Of a stretch of DNA of 29,372 nt, positions 1-8,624 are shown one piece after another. The number at the start of each line of letters is the position of its first letter. The stretch's first letter is position 1. The DNA is from CAYSBE01 sp964429245 (GTDB lineage: Bacteria; Bacteroidota; Bacteroidia; UKL13-3), in NCBI GenBank assembly GCA_964429245.1, contig CAYSBE010000016.1, positions 1 through 29,372 on the forward strand. Reading direction: 5' to 3'. The notes beneath the pieces were generated by a model. The model was given only the letters and a program-made list of their open reading frames with translations. It was not told the origin of the DNA and did no database searches. A program made the position numbers and the translations under genes.

Positions 1-1
1 C

Positions 2-1078
2 TTTGTGCAAATGGATGCACCTATATTTACTGGAAATGCTTGTGAAGGCACGTCAAATCTCTTTGAAACGGAATATTATGGCGAACCCGCCTACCTTTCC
101 CAATCAGGCCAGCTGTATGGAGAAGCAATGGCAATGGCTATGGGTAAAATTTACACCTTTGGGCCAACGTTTAGGGCAGAAAAATCAAAAACACGAAGAC
201 ATTTATCTGAATTTTGGATGATTGAGCCCGAAATGGCTTTTTATGACATTCTTCAAAATATGGATTTGATTGAAGACTTTTTACGAAAGGTTGTAAGCGA
301 TGTGCTAAAGGAATGCAAAACTGAGCTGGAAGTGATAGGAAGAGATACTAGTGTGTTGCAAAATATTGTAAAACCTTTCCCAAGGCTTACTTACGATGAA
401 GCAGTAAAAATCATCAAAGGAGAGCAAGATGTAAACGGGCAAAATGCCATCACATCACTAGAAGTTGAATTGAAACGGGTATTGTTAAATATTGAATCCG
501 TAAACAAAGAAATTACAGACAGAGAAGAAAAGATAAAAGTGCCCGGAATGAAGAAAGGCGAAATAGGGTTTAATCAAGCTAAAATAGACAAGCTCAAGCA
601 GGATTTGGTTGACTTGGAAGAGCAGTCGCGCAATATTCCGCAATGGCTAAAGAGTGCACGTGAGTTTGAATATGGAAATGATTTTGGAGGCAGCGATGAA
701 ACCGTATTGACCCGCCTGTTTGATGTGCCGATCATGGTTTACAACTGGCCGCATGCCGTAAAAGCATTTTACCTAAAACGCGATCCTAATGACAGCCGTT
801 TTGCACGTGGTGTAGACACCCTGGCACCTGAAGGCTATGGAGAAATTGTAGGGGGAGGAGAGCGTGAAACCGATGAACAACAACTCATTCAAAAAATCAA
901 TGAGCATCAGCTACCAATGGAAGCTTTTGAGTGGTATTTGGATTTAAGAAGATTTGGTTCGGTTCCTCACTCAGGCTTTGGACTTGGGCTGGAGCGATTG
1001 GTTACATGGGTTTGTAAGCTACCGCATGTTAGAGAGAGCATTCCTTTTCCACGCATGTATGGCAGACTTTTACCATAA
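2..1078 (+). CDS. asnS: Asparaginyl-tRNA synthetase, C-terminal part (5' end outside window)
   Basis: Class II aminoacyl-tRNA synthetase that charges tRNA-Asn in the cytoplasm. The frame is already open at base 2, so the N-terminal anticodon-binding OB fold lies outside the window. Visible are the class II catalytic core: a motif 2 stretch (FRAEKSKTRRHLSEF, about bases 173-217), the following acidic EPEMAF segment, and motif 3 (GFGLGLERL, about 978-1004). The end PFPRMYGRLLP is typical of AsnRS. Between motifs 2 and 3 there is an extra charged, Lys/Glu-rich, probably coiled-coil insertion of about 70 residues (about 446-660) that many AsnRS lack. An outer-membrane protein gene follows after 3 bases. 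The presence of EPEMAF and the overall match favour AsnRS over AspRS. Confidence 0.95.
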   Translation, partial: FVQMDAPIFTGNACEGTSNLFETEYYGEPAYLSQSGQLYGEAMAMAMGKIYTFGPTFRAEKSKTRRHLSEFWMIEPEMAFYDILQNMDLIEDFLRKVVSDVLKECKTELEVIGRDTSVLQNIVKPFPRLTYDEAVKIIKGEQDVNGQNAITSLEVELKRVLLNIESVNKEITDREEKIKVPGMKKGEIGFNQAKIDKLKQDLVDLEEQSRNIPQWLKSAREFEYGNDFGGSDETVLTRLFDVPIMVYNWPHAVKAFYLKRDPNDSRFARGVDTLAPEGYGEIVGGGERETDEQQLIQKINEHQLPMEAFEWYLDLRRFGSVPHSGFGLGLERLVTWVCKLPHVRESIPFPRMYGRLLP

Positions 1079-1081
1079 CGG

Positions 1082-2263
1082 ATGCAACCTCATTACAATC
1101 AAAATCATATAAAAGGCGCAATCAGGTTATTGGTACCGCTGCTGCTATTTTCTTTTTTTGCAAAAGCACAAGATACTACACAACGTCAAAAGGGATTCAT
1201 AGGTAGGTCAATTGATTTTGCTTATAAAATCATTCAGGGAGATGCATCAAAGCCCAAAAACAATTACTTAATTATTGTGCCGATGGTTTCTTATAAACCT
1301 GAAACAAGATTGATTTTGGGCCTATCAAACAACTATTATTTTAGACCGGTTAAAGATACAGGAAGCCAAACAAGGCTATCATTAATTAGGGTAAACATTT
1401 CCTACTCTCAAAACAAACAATTTTCAGTTTGGCCAAGAGCAGAAATATTTACGAAAGACAATAAATGGATGATTAGGGCACATTACCAATTTACCGATTT
1501 TTCTGAAAACTATTGGGGTATTGGGATAGACTCAAAAGAGGAAGATAAAGAGTTTTATGGATTTTATATGCACAGAGGTTTATTTCGCCTTTCCCGAATG
1601 CTGTTGAAAAACTTTTATGCAGGGCTACATGCAAATCTTGAAATCATGTCTAACCTAAGGTATAACAACAATCCATCATCGCTTGAGCAAAGCAATGTTA
1701 ATGGTCACAAAGGATATAATGCATCTGGATATGGTGTTAATGTTACTTATGACAGCAGGGAGAATGTGGTATATCCATTATCAGGCACCTGCGTAGATTT
1801 GCAGTATACCAACTACAACGAAACAATTGGTGGAGAATATAATTTCAATAATTTAATTGCAGAAGGACGGTCGTTCTTTAGGTTATGGAAACAAAATGTA
1901 TTGGCGCTTCAAGGGTATGCAACACTAAATTCTACAAGTGCACCTTTTAGAATGATGGGGACTTTGGGTAATGAGTTTTTCTTAAGGGGATATTACTCTG
2001 GAAGGTACCGAGACTATGATGCGTTGGCTTTTCAGGCAGAGTTTAGAAAAACGGTTTTTGAGCCGATAAATGCGGTATTTTTTGCAGGAATGGGAACGGT
2101 TTCGCCAAATCTGATAAAAATATTTAACGAGATGAAACCAACTGTTGGCGCAGGCTTGCGTATTAGGGTAATACCTAAAGAGCGGGTGAATTTAAGGCTC
2201 GATTATGCAATTGGGGTGGATGGTAGTCGTACGTTTTATTTGAATTTGAACGAGTCATTTTAG
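1082..2263 (+). CDS. Omp85/BamA-like outer membrane beta-barrel protein without POTRA domains
   Basis: A 393-residue exported protein. Residues about 1-29 form a signal peptide (basic start, hydrophobic LLVPLLLFSFF, then AKAQ). The rest consists of alternating short amphipathic segments, as in an outer-membrane barrel. The region FFLRGYYSGRYRD (about residue 300) resembles the conserved RGY/RGF lid-loop motif of the Omp85 C-terminal barrel (bacterial surface antigen family). The protein ends in Phe, as outer-membrane barrels usually do. No POTRA repeats fit between the signal peptide and barrel, so a role as a standard BamA or TamA is unlikely. Its cargo or function is unknown. ATG lies 3 bases after the asnS stop, suggesting cotranscription. 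The next gene is convergent. Confidence 0.8.
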   Translation: MQPHYNQNHIKGAIRLLVPLLLFSFFAKAQDTTQRQKGFIGRSIDFAYKIIQGDASKPKNNYLIIVPMVSYKPETRLILGLSNNYYFRPVKDTGSQTRLSLIRVNISYSQNKQFSVWPRAEIFTKDNKWMIRAHYQFTDFSENYWGIGIDSKEEDKEFYGFYMHRGLFRLSRMLLKNFYAGLHANLEIMSNLRYNNNPSSLEQSNVNGHKGYNASGYGVNVTYDSRENVVYPLSGTCVDLQYTNYNETIGGEYNFNNLIAEGRSFFRLWKQNVLALQGYATLNSTSAPFRMMGTLGNEFFLRGYYSGRYRDYDALAFQAEFRKTVFEPINAVFFAGMGTVSPNLIKIFNEMKPTVGAGLRIRVIPKERVNLRLDYAIGVDGSRTFYLNLNESF

Positions 2264-2291
2264 ACAGCACATTTCGGCAATATGATCTTCT

Positions 2292-4016
2292 TTAATCGGT
2301 TCTTTTTTCCTTACCTTTTTTCTTCTTGGTTTTTTTGTTTTGCTTTTCTGTATTAGCATCGTGTCGGTGTTTCTTTTTATCAAGCTGATTCAAGACCAAA
2401 TCTTTCAGCATGGTTTTAATCATCCCATCTACCAGCCCACCAATCCATAGCATTGCCTGTCCTTGAAAGGGTTGTTTTTCAAAGTAAAAGTCGACTTCTC
2501 TAGGCTTATCATTTTTATGTATTGGATTGGAATGATGAATAGCACTATTAGCTGCAACACTGTAAAACCACGATTTTTTTTGACGGCCATTTTCTTCCAT
2601 TTTATACACTTCACAATCAAGGCTATCATATAAAAAAGTTAGTTTACCTCGCGCGTTATTGTTGGTTGCCATTCCACTCATTACAACTTTTTTACCTAAT
2701 CCGCTTTTGATTCTTATAGGGGAAGCTTTGCCAATAATCGAATTCCATTCTGTGAGGTCGATATGTTTAATTACAGCATAGTAATTGTGTGTTTGGCCGT
2801 TCAACGGGACAGTTATAGTAAAATGCAATTTTCCTGTTTTCATAATAATTGCATTAAGGGCAAGCCTCATGGTTTCCTTGTTGTTGCTATGCGTTTTTAA
2901 GTGTGTTATGTTGCCCGAAATATTCGACAAAGCGATTTCAGCAGGTCTATGTTGGTTGTTAAATAGGATGTCGATCAATAGTTTGCTATTTGATATTTTG
3001 ATGGTATCAATGTCCAATGTTAAGCCCGGGTTTTGTAAAGCATCTTGAAAGCTTTTCTTAACAAGGGATTTGTCAAACTCTTTTTGCTTGTTTCTAAGCA
3101 GGGTTATTTTGGCACCATCCAATTGTACTTTTCTAATCCTAAGTGTGCCTTCTATCAGTTTATTGAAATCAAATCCATTTATGGTTAATGTTCCCAACGC
3201 TAAGTTGGCAAAAGTTTTTTGATACTGCGCCTCTTTGCTCAGTTTGAGTAGGTTTTTATGTGGCAACAAGGCCACACCTGTAAGCTTAAAGATATCTTCT
3301 ATAATGTTGATTTCAATTGCATTTGCTTTAATTGAATAGTTTCCTTTTTGAGGATTAATAAGGATGTCAACCATCTTGAATTTTATGTTTTCAATTAAGG
3401 TGCTATCAAGAGCAGAAATACCTGTTACAAGGTTAAATTTAACGGCTTTAATTTCTACTCCAATTTCTTTTCCTGAATAGGCAATAATGTCAGGTGTTTT
3501 GTTATTAGAAACCCGAATAGTTCCCTTATCTAAAATAATTTTATCAATGCTGATAAGTGTTATGGGACTATTTCTTTTCGGTCTGTATTTTTTCTTGTCT
3601 ATTTGTGTAGGAGGTTTGGCTTTCTTTTTTTGATTGTGAAAGAACGTTTGAAGTGCAGGGGATTCGAGTTCAATCGAACGAACTAAGAGCTCTTTATTTA
3701 TTAGCAAAGCCCACACATCTATATTTTCTACGCTTAGTTTTTCAGTAGTAAAAAATATGGCAGGAAAAAGTTCACGCATTTCATGATTGCTCGTATCTGA
3801 TTTTAATGAGGCACCATAAATGCGGATGGATAAATTTTTTCCGTTGGTTTCAGGAATAATATCTGTAAAGGTGAGGTTATAATAAGTGCCAAAAGATTTT
3901 TCAAGTTCTTTTTCCAGCTTGGACAACAAATAATCGCTGAAGTAAAAGCGCATGAAGACCCATGATGCAAGGGAAAGCGCCATAAAAACGACAATAATAA
4001 GGTAGCCTTTTTTCAC
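2292..4016 (-). CDS. AsmA-like membrane-anchored protein, function unknown
   Basis: A 574-residue protein with one N-terminal hydrophobic anchor (about residues 4-25) followed by a long extracytoplasmic region of repeated beta-strand-like segments. Phrases such as 'TLTINGFDFNKL', 'RIRKVQLDGAKI' and 'LDIDTIKISNSKLLID' recall AsmA/DUF748-type proteins of the envelope, whose relatives are linked to lipid transport between membranes. The C-terminus (about 545-574) is extremely Lys-rich. The start is GTG at 4016; the next in-frame ATG would cut the anchor, so GTG is preferred. It is divergent from the phosphoesterase operon and convergent with the barrel gene. The AsmA assignment rests on fold style only; no diagnostic motif was seen. 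Confidence 0.65.
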   Translation of the reverse strand: MKKGYLIIVVFMALSLASWVFMRFYFSDYLLSKLEKELEKSFGTYYNLTFTDIIPETNGKNLSIRIYGASLKSDTSNHEMRELFPAIFFTTEKLSVENIDVWALLINKELLVRSIELESPALQTFFHNQKKKAKPPTQIDKKKYRPKRNSPITLISIDKIILDKGTIRVSNNKTPDIIAYSGKEIGVEIKAVKFNLVTGISALDSTLIENIKFKMVDILINPQKGNYSIKANAIEINIIEDIFKLTGVALLPHKNLLKLSKEAQYQKTFANLALGTLTINGFDFNKLIEGTLRIRKVQLDGAKITLLRNKQKEFDKSLVKKSFQDALQNPGLTLDIDTIKISNSKLLIDILFNNQHRPAEIALSNISGNITHLKTHSNNKETMRLALNAIIMKTGKLHFTITVPLNGQTHNYYAVIKHIDLTEWNSIIGKASPIRIKSGLGKKVVMSGMATNNNARGKLTFLYDSLDCEVYKMEENGRQKKSWFYSVAANSAIHHSNPIHKNDKPREVDFYFEKQPFQGQAMLWIGGLVDGMIKTMLKDLVLNQLDKKKHRHDANTEKQNKKTKKKKGKEKRTD

Positions 4017-4119
4017 AAATAGCGACTTTGATTTATCTGTGCAATGTCAATAAAATCGGTTAAATAGCCATTGTATAAAATAAATTTAATATGGTAAGGG
4101 CAAAGTCAGCATTTTTTCT

Positions 4120-4127
4120 CACATTTG
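4120..4127 (+). promoter_or_regulatory. Possible -7 element for the phosphoesterase operon
   Basis: CACATTTG differs from the Bacteroidota -7 consensus TAnnTTTG at one position. No TTG was found at the usual -33 spacing. It lies 15 bases before the proposed ATT start at 4143, implying a very short leader. Confidence 0.3.
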
Positions 4128-4142
4128 CGTGCCCTTAAATAA

Positions 4143-5156
4143 ATTACTACGCTGAATAATATCATAGAAATAAAGGACGCGCTTCACGCTCAAACCAAAG
4201 CTGTAATTACTACACACCATAAACCCGATGCTGATGCCTTGGGCTCTTCTTTGGGATTGTATCATTTTTTGCGAAAATTGGGGGTACAAGTTAATGTTGT
4301 GAGCCCCACAGATTATGGTGATTTTTTGAAGTGGCTTCCTTCTGAAGAAGTTGTTATAAATTATGAAGCGGATACAGCACTTTCTGAAACCCTAGTAAAC
4401 GAGGCAGATTTTATTTTCTGTCTAGATTTTAACTCCCTTAAGAGAATAAATAATTTAGGTGGCGTGGTTGAAAAAGCAACTGCTATTAAGGTAATGATAG
4501 ATCATCACCTACAACCCGAAAATTTTGCGGCATTCGCATTACATACTACACAAGCTAGCTCAACATGTGAATTGGTTTTTCTTTTTATTGAGCAAATGGG
4601 CCTTGTTGATTTGATTGACAAAGAAATTGCAACGTGTTTGTATGCAGGTATAATGACAGACACGGCCTCATTTAAGCACAGCAGCACGTTTCCAAGCACA
4701 CACCGCGTTGCAGCGGTTTTAATTGAAAAAGGAGCCCAACCCAACATCATATTTGATAGCATATACGACAACTATTCAGAGGAGCGCACTCGGTTTATTG
4801 GGTTTTGTTTGAGTGAAAAAATGCAGGTATTGCATGAGTACCATACTGTATTGATTACAGTGACGGCAGAAGAACTAAAGAAGTACAATATCATTACCGG
4901 TGATACAGAAGGACTGGTTAATTATGGACTTACCATAAAAGGAATCAGGCTTTCGGTGTTAATTGTTGACAGAACGGTTGCCCGTAAAATGTCATTCAGG
5001 GCAAAAGGAAGTTTCCCGGCAAATGAATTTGCAAGAACATATTTTAATGGAGGGGGTCATTTTAGTGCAGCAGGAGGCGAAAGCAAAGAGCCACTGGAAC
5101 TAGTTGAAAAGCGATTTAAAGAAGCAATCATTGATTACAAACAATATTTAATATAA
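4143..5156 (+). CDS. DHH/DHHA1 family phosphoesterase (NrnA-like), non-canonical start codon
   Basis: Predicted cytoplasmic Mn-dependent phosphoesterase. NrnA-type relatives degrade short oligoribonucleotides (nanoRNA) and dephosphorylate pAp. Motif I is HHKPDADALGSS (about residues 25-36), motif II CLDFNSL, motif III DHH (120-122), then GIMTDTASFKHSST. The DHHA1 domain ends with GGGHFSAAGG (about 303-312). Motif I is coded upstream of the first canonical start: after the in-frame TAA at 4140 the frame contains no ATG, GTG or TTG until TTG 4239, which would delete motif I. The start is therefore taken as ATT 4143; CTG 4152 is the main alternative. With ATT the product is 337 residues, normal for the family. 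Two FKBP genes follow at 8- and 6-base spacing, so this is an operon. Confidence 0.88.
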   Translation: MTTLNNIIEIKDALHAQTKAVITTHHKPDADALGSSLGLYHFLRKLGVQVNVVSPTDYGDFLKWLPSEEVVINYEADTALSETLVNEADFIFCLDFNSLKRINNLGGVVEKATAIKVMIDHHLQPENFAAFALHTTQASSTCELVFLFIEQMGLVDLIDKEIATCLYAGIMTDTASFKHSSTFPSTHRVAAVLIEKGAQPNIIFDSIYDNYSEERTRFIGFCLSEKMQVLHEYHTVLITVTAEELKKYNIITGDTEGLVNYGLTIKGIRLSVLIVDRTVARKMSFRAKGSFPANEFARTYFNGGGHFSAAGGESKEPLELVEKRFKEAIIDYKQYLI

Positions 5157-5164
5157 CAAATAGA

Positions 5165-5998
5165 ATGAAAAAAACAGCAATTTTATTGGCAGCAACAACG
5201 GTTTTATTAGCCGCATGCAATGGATACAAGAAAACAGAGAGTGGATTAGAGTACAAGATTCTAGTTGATGACAAAGAAGGAAAAGTACCCGGGAAAGGGG
5301 ATGTATTTCTTGCCAATTTGCGCATGTCGGTTATGTCTACCGACTCTGTTTTGATGGAGACCTTTTCAACAAATCAAAAGCAATATTTGCCTTACGATGA
5401 AGCCTCTCTGAAGGAGGTATTTGAACAACTGACCGCAGGCGACAGCGTAGAGTTTCATATTAGTGCAGACTCTTTGTTTCAAAAAACTTTTAATGTGCCT
5501 ACTCCTCCGTGGCTTCAACCAGGCGAACGCATTCGTTTTGTGATGAAGGTAGAAGATGTGTTTACACAAGAAGAGCTTCAAAAGAAAAATATGGAGCAAA
5601 TGGAATCTTACCGCAAAATGGATGAAGAGGGCTTAAAAGCCTATGTTGCTGACTTGCAAAATGTAAAAACAACAGCTTCAGGGTTAATGTATATTGTAGA
5701 AAAAGAAGGTACAGGAAAATCACCCGAAAAAGGTAATCAGGTTTCTATTTTGTACAAAGGATATTTTACCAATGGCCAAACATTTGATGAAAATACAGAT
5801 CCCACCAAACCATTTGAATTTGCTATCGGACTTGGACAAGTAATTCCGGGATGGGATGAAGGAGTAATGCTAATGAAAAAAGGTGGAAAATATAAACTTA
5901 TCGTTCCATGGAATCTTGCTTATGGCGAAAGAGGTTCGGGACCTATCATGCCTTACTCAAGCCTTATTTTTGATCTAGAAGTACTTGACATTAAATAA
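5165..5998 (+). CDS. FKBP-type peptidyl-prolyl cis-trans isomerase lipoprotein
   Basis: A 277-residue lipoprotein that should assist folding of exported proteins by proline isomerisation. The signal ends in the lipobox LLAAC (Cys18). The C-terminal third (about 168-277) is a clear FKBP domain: SGLMYIV, then VSILYKGYFTNGQTFDE, the VIPGWDEG substrate-pocket segment, LAYGERG, and a final LIFDLEVLDI. The first half (about 26-135) opens with SGLEYKIL, like a second FKBP, but lacks the pocket motifs and looks like a degenerate copy. Gliding-motility GldI in flavobacteria is this kind of lipoprotein PPIase, but nothing here specifically proves GldI. It is the middle gene of the operon beginning with the DHH phosphoesterase. 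Confidence 0.92.
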   Translation: MKKTAILLAATTVLLAACNGYKKTESGLEYKILVDDKEGKVPGKGDVFLANLRMSVMSTDSVLMETFSTNQKQYLPYDEASLKEVFEQLTAGDSVEFHISADSLFQKTFNVPTPPWLQPGERIRFVMKVEDVFTQEELQKKNMEQMESYRKMDEEGLKAYVADLQNVKTTASGLMYIVEKEGTGKSPEKGNQVSILYKGYFTNGQTFDENTDPTKPFEFAIGLGQVIPGWDEGVMLMKKGGKYKLIVPWNLAYGERGSGPIMPYSSLIFDLEVLDIK

Positions 5999-6004
5999 CC
6001 AATC

Positions 6005-7204
6005 ATGCTAAAGAAAACAACGGTTTTAATTATTGCATTTTTCTTATTGCACAATGTGTTTGCACAAAAAAGCAAATCAACAGCGCCTAAAAAAATTAAA
6101 CTCAACGTGGAATATACAACACCAAGCGGATTAAAGTATAAAATCACCCAACAAGGGAAAGGGATACAAGCAACACCCGGCAGCAAAGTTTCTGTACATT
6201 ACACCGGTACATTAACCAACGGAACCAAATTTGACAGTTCGAAAGACCGCAACCAGCCATTTAGTTTTAAGCTTGGTGCCGGCCAGGTAATTAAAGGTTG
6301 GGATGAAGGCATTGCCTTATTAAATGTTGGCGACAAGGCTGTTTTTACGATTCCTCCGGGCTTGGCTTATGGTGAAAAAGAAATGGGCAGCATACCTGCT
6401 AATTCCACACTAATTTTCGAAGTTGAATTGTTGAGTGTAGAAGAAGGACCTAAGCCTTTTGATGTGAAAGGAAAAGACACCGTTACAACACAAAGTGGCT
6501 TGCAATACATAGTCGTTTCTCGCTCGAAAGAAAATACAACAAAACCGGGGAAAGGTGATGTGGTATCTGTCCATTACACAGGTTATCTATTAGACGGCAA
6601 AATTTTCGATTCATCCAAAGAAAGAGATCAACCAATAGAGCTTCCGATAGGTGTAGGACGAGTGATAAAAGGTTGGGATGAAGGCATACAGCTGATGTCG
6701 GTTGGCGATAAAATGCGCTTGATAATACCTGCAAATTTAGCTTATGGAGAGCAGGGTGCAGGAGGTGTGATACCGCCAAATGCAACCATCATTTTTGATG
6801 TAGAACTCATGCAAATAAAAGAAGGGCCAAAACCATTTGATGCAAAAGGAAAAGACACCATTACTACAGCCAGCGGCTTAAAATATATCGTAATTGAGAA
6901 AGCACAACAAGCAGGAAGCCAAGCCGAAAACGGTAAAACTGTATCTGTACATTATTCCGGTTATTTGATGGATGGAAAAGTATTTGATTCTTCACTTGAA
7001 AGAGGCCAACCGATTTCTTTTAAACTTGGCGAAGGCCGGGTGATTCCGGGCTGGGAAGAAGGCATTAAGCTGATGTCGGTTGGCGATAAAATGAAACTTA
7101 TTATCCCTGCGAATCTTGCTTATGGTGAGCAAGGTGCAGGTGGTGTGATACCGCCAAACGCAACCCTAATTTTTGACGTGCAACTTATGGATGTGCAGCC
7201 ATAG
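6005..7204 (+). CDS. Exported triple-domain FKBP-type peptidyl-prolyl cis-trans isomerase
   Basis: A 399-residue protein with a signal peptide (about 1-21, ending VFAQ; no lipobox Cys) and three tandem FKBP domains starting near residues 41, 164 and 290, each opening with SGL[KQ]Y. All three keep the pocket motifs: VHY[TS]G, FDSS, VI[KP]GW[DE]EG, LAYGE and a final IF[DE]V. They are joined by similar linkers (EGPKPFD[VA]KGKDT). Domains 2 and 3 are closest: LAYGEQGAGGVIPPNAT is identical in both, and several DNA stretches match exactly, so the last duplication is recent or conversion keeps them alike. It is likely a periplasmic folding factor. The 3' end overlaps the convergent HTTM gene by 20 bases. 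Confidence 0.93.
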   Translation: MLKKTTVLIIAFFLLHNVFAQKSKSTAPKKIKLNVEYTTPSGLKYKITQQGKGIQATPGSKVSVHYTGTLTNGTKFDSSKDRNQPFSFKLGAGQVIKGWDEGIALLNVGDKAVFTIPPGLAYGEKEMGSIPANSTLIFEVELLSVEEGPKPFDVKGKDTVTTQSGLQYIVVSRSKENTTKPGKGDVVSVHYTGYLLDGKIFDSSKERDQPIELPIGVGRVIKGWDEGIQLMSVGDKMRLIIPANLAYGEQGAGGVIPPNATIIFDVELMQIKEGPKPFDAKGKDTITTASGLKYIVIEKAQQAGSQAENGKTVSVHYSGYLMDGKVFDSSLERGQPISFKLGEGRVIPGWEEGIKLMSVGDKMKLIIPANLAYGEQGAGGVIPPNATLIFDVQLMDVQP

Positions 7205-8555
7205 TGCTGCAACCACACAGTTCTATTTCGAGCGGCTGATTATTTCCATTCGAGGTTGTTAGTTCGTTGATAAAATATAATGTTGCGCTATCAGCATCAG
7301 ACTGATAGATATTCATTAATGCATATTTGCAAAACGGTTTTTGAAGAAAATAAGTTCGGGGCTGTGATAGGTGCTCTCCAAACTTTCTCCAGCGATCATT
7401 AGAAAAAAGGTCGTCTTTTGTTGCAGGTTTATCTGTAATCTGATAGTGTTCTCTATTGTGAATCAAATCCCTGTTATCGGCTTTTAAAACAAACCAGCCA
7501 TCATCTTTTAATACCCCGGGAGCAAACATTCCCCAACTTTGGTCTAGCCTCAATACTCTTCCTGCAATCGTCATTTCTTCCGACATCTTATATGGGAAAA
7601 TTTTGATGTTGTTGAGGTTCCAAACCTGTACGTATACAATACCCAATAGCAATAATGCTTGTGATATCGCTGTAGTTGGTTGTATTGTATTCTCTGAGGA
7701 TTTTTGGTTTGAAAATATTCTGCCAAAAAACCGTTCTGGAAGCAACACACAAGCAGAGGCAATACCTACCCACGGGAATATTCCAATAAGTAGTGTAGAG
7801 GCATTCCATAAGTGAAATAGGATGATACAACCAAATGCAAGAATTCTAATAAACGGATATGGAAAAAACACGACCAATATCACGGGAATCAGAAGCTCAA
7901 AAAAATAGGCAGCAGCAGTAAACAATTTGAGTAATTCCGGAAAGTTCAATAAATAGGTAGCAGTAGGATAAGCTATGGATTCAAGCCGATATGCAAAAGA
8001 AACAGCGGTAAATTGGGTATGCCATTCAGGTCCTTTCAATAGGGCTGAATAGAAGTAAACAGACAATACCTGTAATACCATTGCCCAAACAGCCAAACCT
8101 TGTATTTGTATTACTTGTTCTTGCGGCTTTCTATAGGCGAAATGGCGCCCCCACGGTAGAAATATTCCCCAAAACAAAACAAGCCTAAGCAGGTCATCCC
8201 CACCTTGTAGAATATATGGATTTCGGTTATGAGCAGAAAGCAATAGTATCCAGCACACAGCTGTTGAAAGCTGCGTTCGCACACCCAAAACCAACAATAT
8301 GGCAAACAACAATTCTACCGAAAGCAATACATATTGCCAGGTATTTGCTCCAATCAAGTGAAGCGAAAGCATGCCAAATGCATCAGTGTGGGAATAAAAA
8401 ACACCAATAGGAAAAATCCCATTAGGTCCGTAAAAAGCTTCTGCATAAGGGAACCGACAAAGGATGTCTACAACCAATACCAAACCAATAGTGACACGCA
8501 TCAGCGAAAGAGCTCTGCTGTCGATGGTTATATGTCGAAGTAGCCTAATATACAT
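7185..8555 (-). CDS. HTTM-domain (vitamin K-dependent carboxylase-like) polytopic membrane protein
   Basis: A 456-residue inner-membrane protein with about seven to nine hydrophobic helices, matching the HTTM family (membrane part of vitamin K-dependent gamma-carboxylase). The signature region is visible: SLMRVTIGLVLVVDI, then FYGPNGIFP, VLGVRTQLST, and the polar NRNPYILQGGDDLLRLVLFWG segment near residue 135. The C-terminal part (from about 340, LDQSWGMFAP...DGWFVLKA) is a soluble tail typical of bacterial HTTM proteins. Bacterial substrates are unknown. The frame is open to ATG 8621, but the first 20 codons would contain the hairpin terminator of the preceding gene. ATG 8555 (MYIRLLRHITIDSRALS) matches the usual family N-terminus and was chosen. 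Confidence 0.82.
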   Translation of the reverse strand: MYIRLLRHITIDSRALSLMRVTIGLVLVVDILCRFPYAEAFYGPNGIFPIGVFYSHTDAFGMLSLHLIGANTWQYVLLSVELLFAILLVLGVRTQLSTAVCWILLLSAHNRNPYILQGGDDLLRLVLFWGIFLPWGRHFAYRKPQEQVIQIQGLAVWAMVLQVLSVYFYSALLKGPEWHTQFTAVSFAYRLESIAYPTATYLLNFPELLKLFTAAAYFFELLIPVILVVFFPYPFIRILAFGCIILFHLWNASTLLIGIFPWVGIASACVLLPERFFGRIFSNQKSSENTIQPTTAISQALLLLGIVYVQVWNLNNIKIFPYKMSEEMTIAGRVLRLDQSWGMFAPGVLKDDGWFVLKADNRDLIHNREHYQITDKPATKDDLFSNDRWRKFGEHLSQPRTYFLQKPFCKYALMNIYQSDADSATLYFINELTTSNGNNQPLEIELCGCSTMAAHP

Positions 8556-8574
8556 AAGTGAAAGTGATAAAATG

Positions 8575-8606
8575 AAAAAGGCTGCACATTTTTTGCGCAG
8601 CCTTTT
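8575..8606 (-). terminator. Intrinsic terminator downstream of the Ser/Thr-rich lipoprotein gene
   Basis: Perfect 10-bp inverted repeat AAAAGGCTGC / GCAGCCTTTT (8576-8585 and 8597-8606) with an 11-base loop. On the minus strand the stem is followed by an extra T, then CATTTTATC. It lies 19 bases beyond the lipoprotein stop and 20 bases before the chosen HTTM start. The A/T flanks could let it work on both strands. Confidence 0.75.
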
Positions 8607-8624
8607 AATGGTAGTAAACAACTA

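Noticed and set aside
8556..8621. Longer N-terminus of the HTTM protein
   Set aside because: It would place a perfect hairpin terminator in its first 20 codons, and the family start matches the ATG at 8555.
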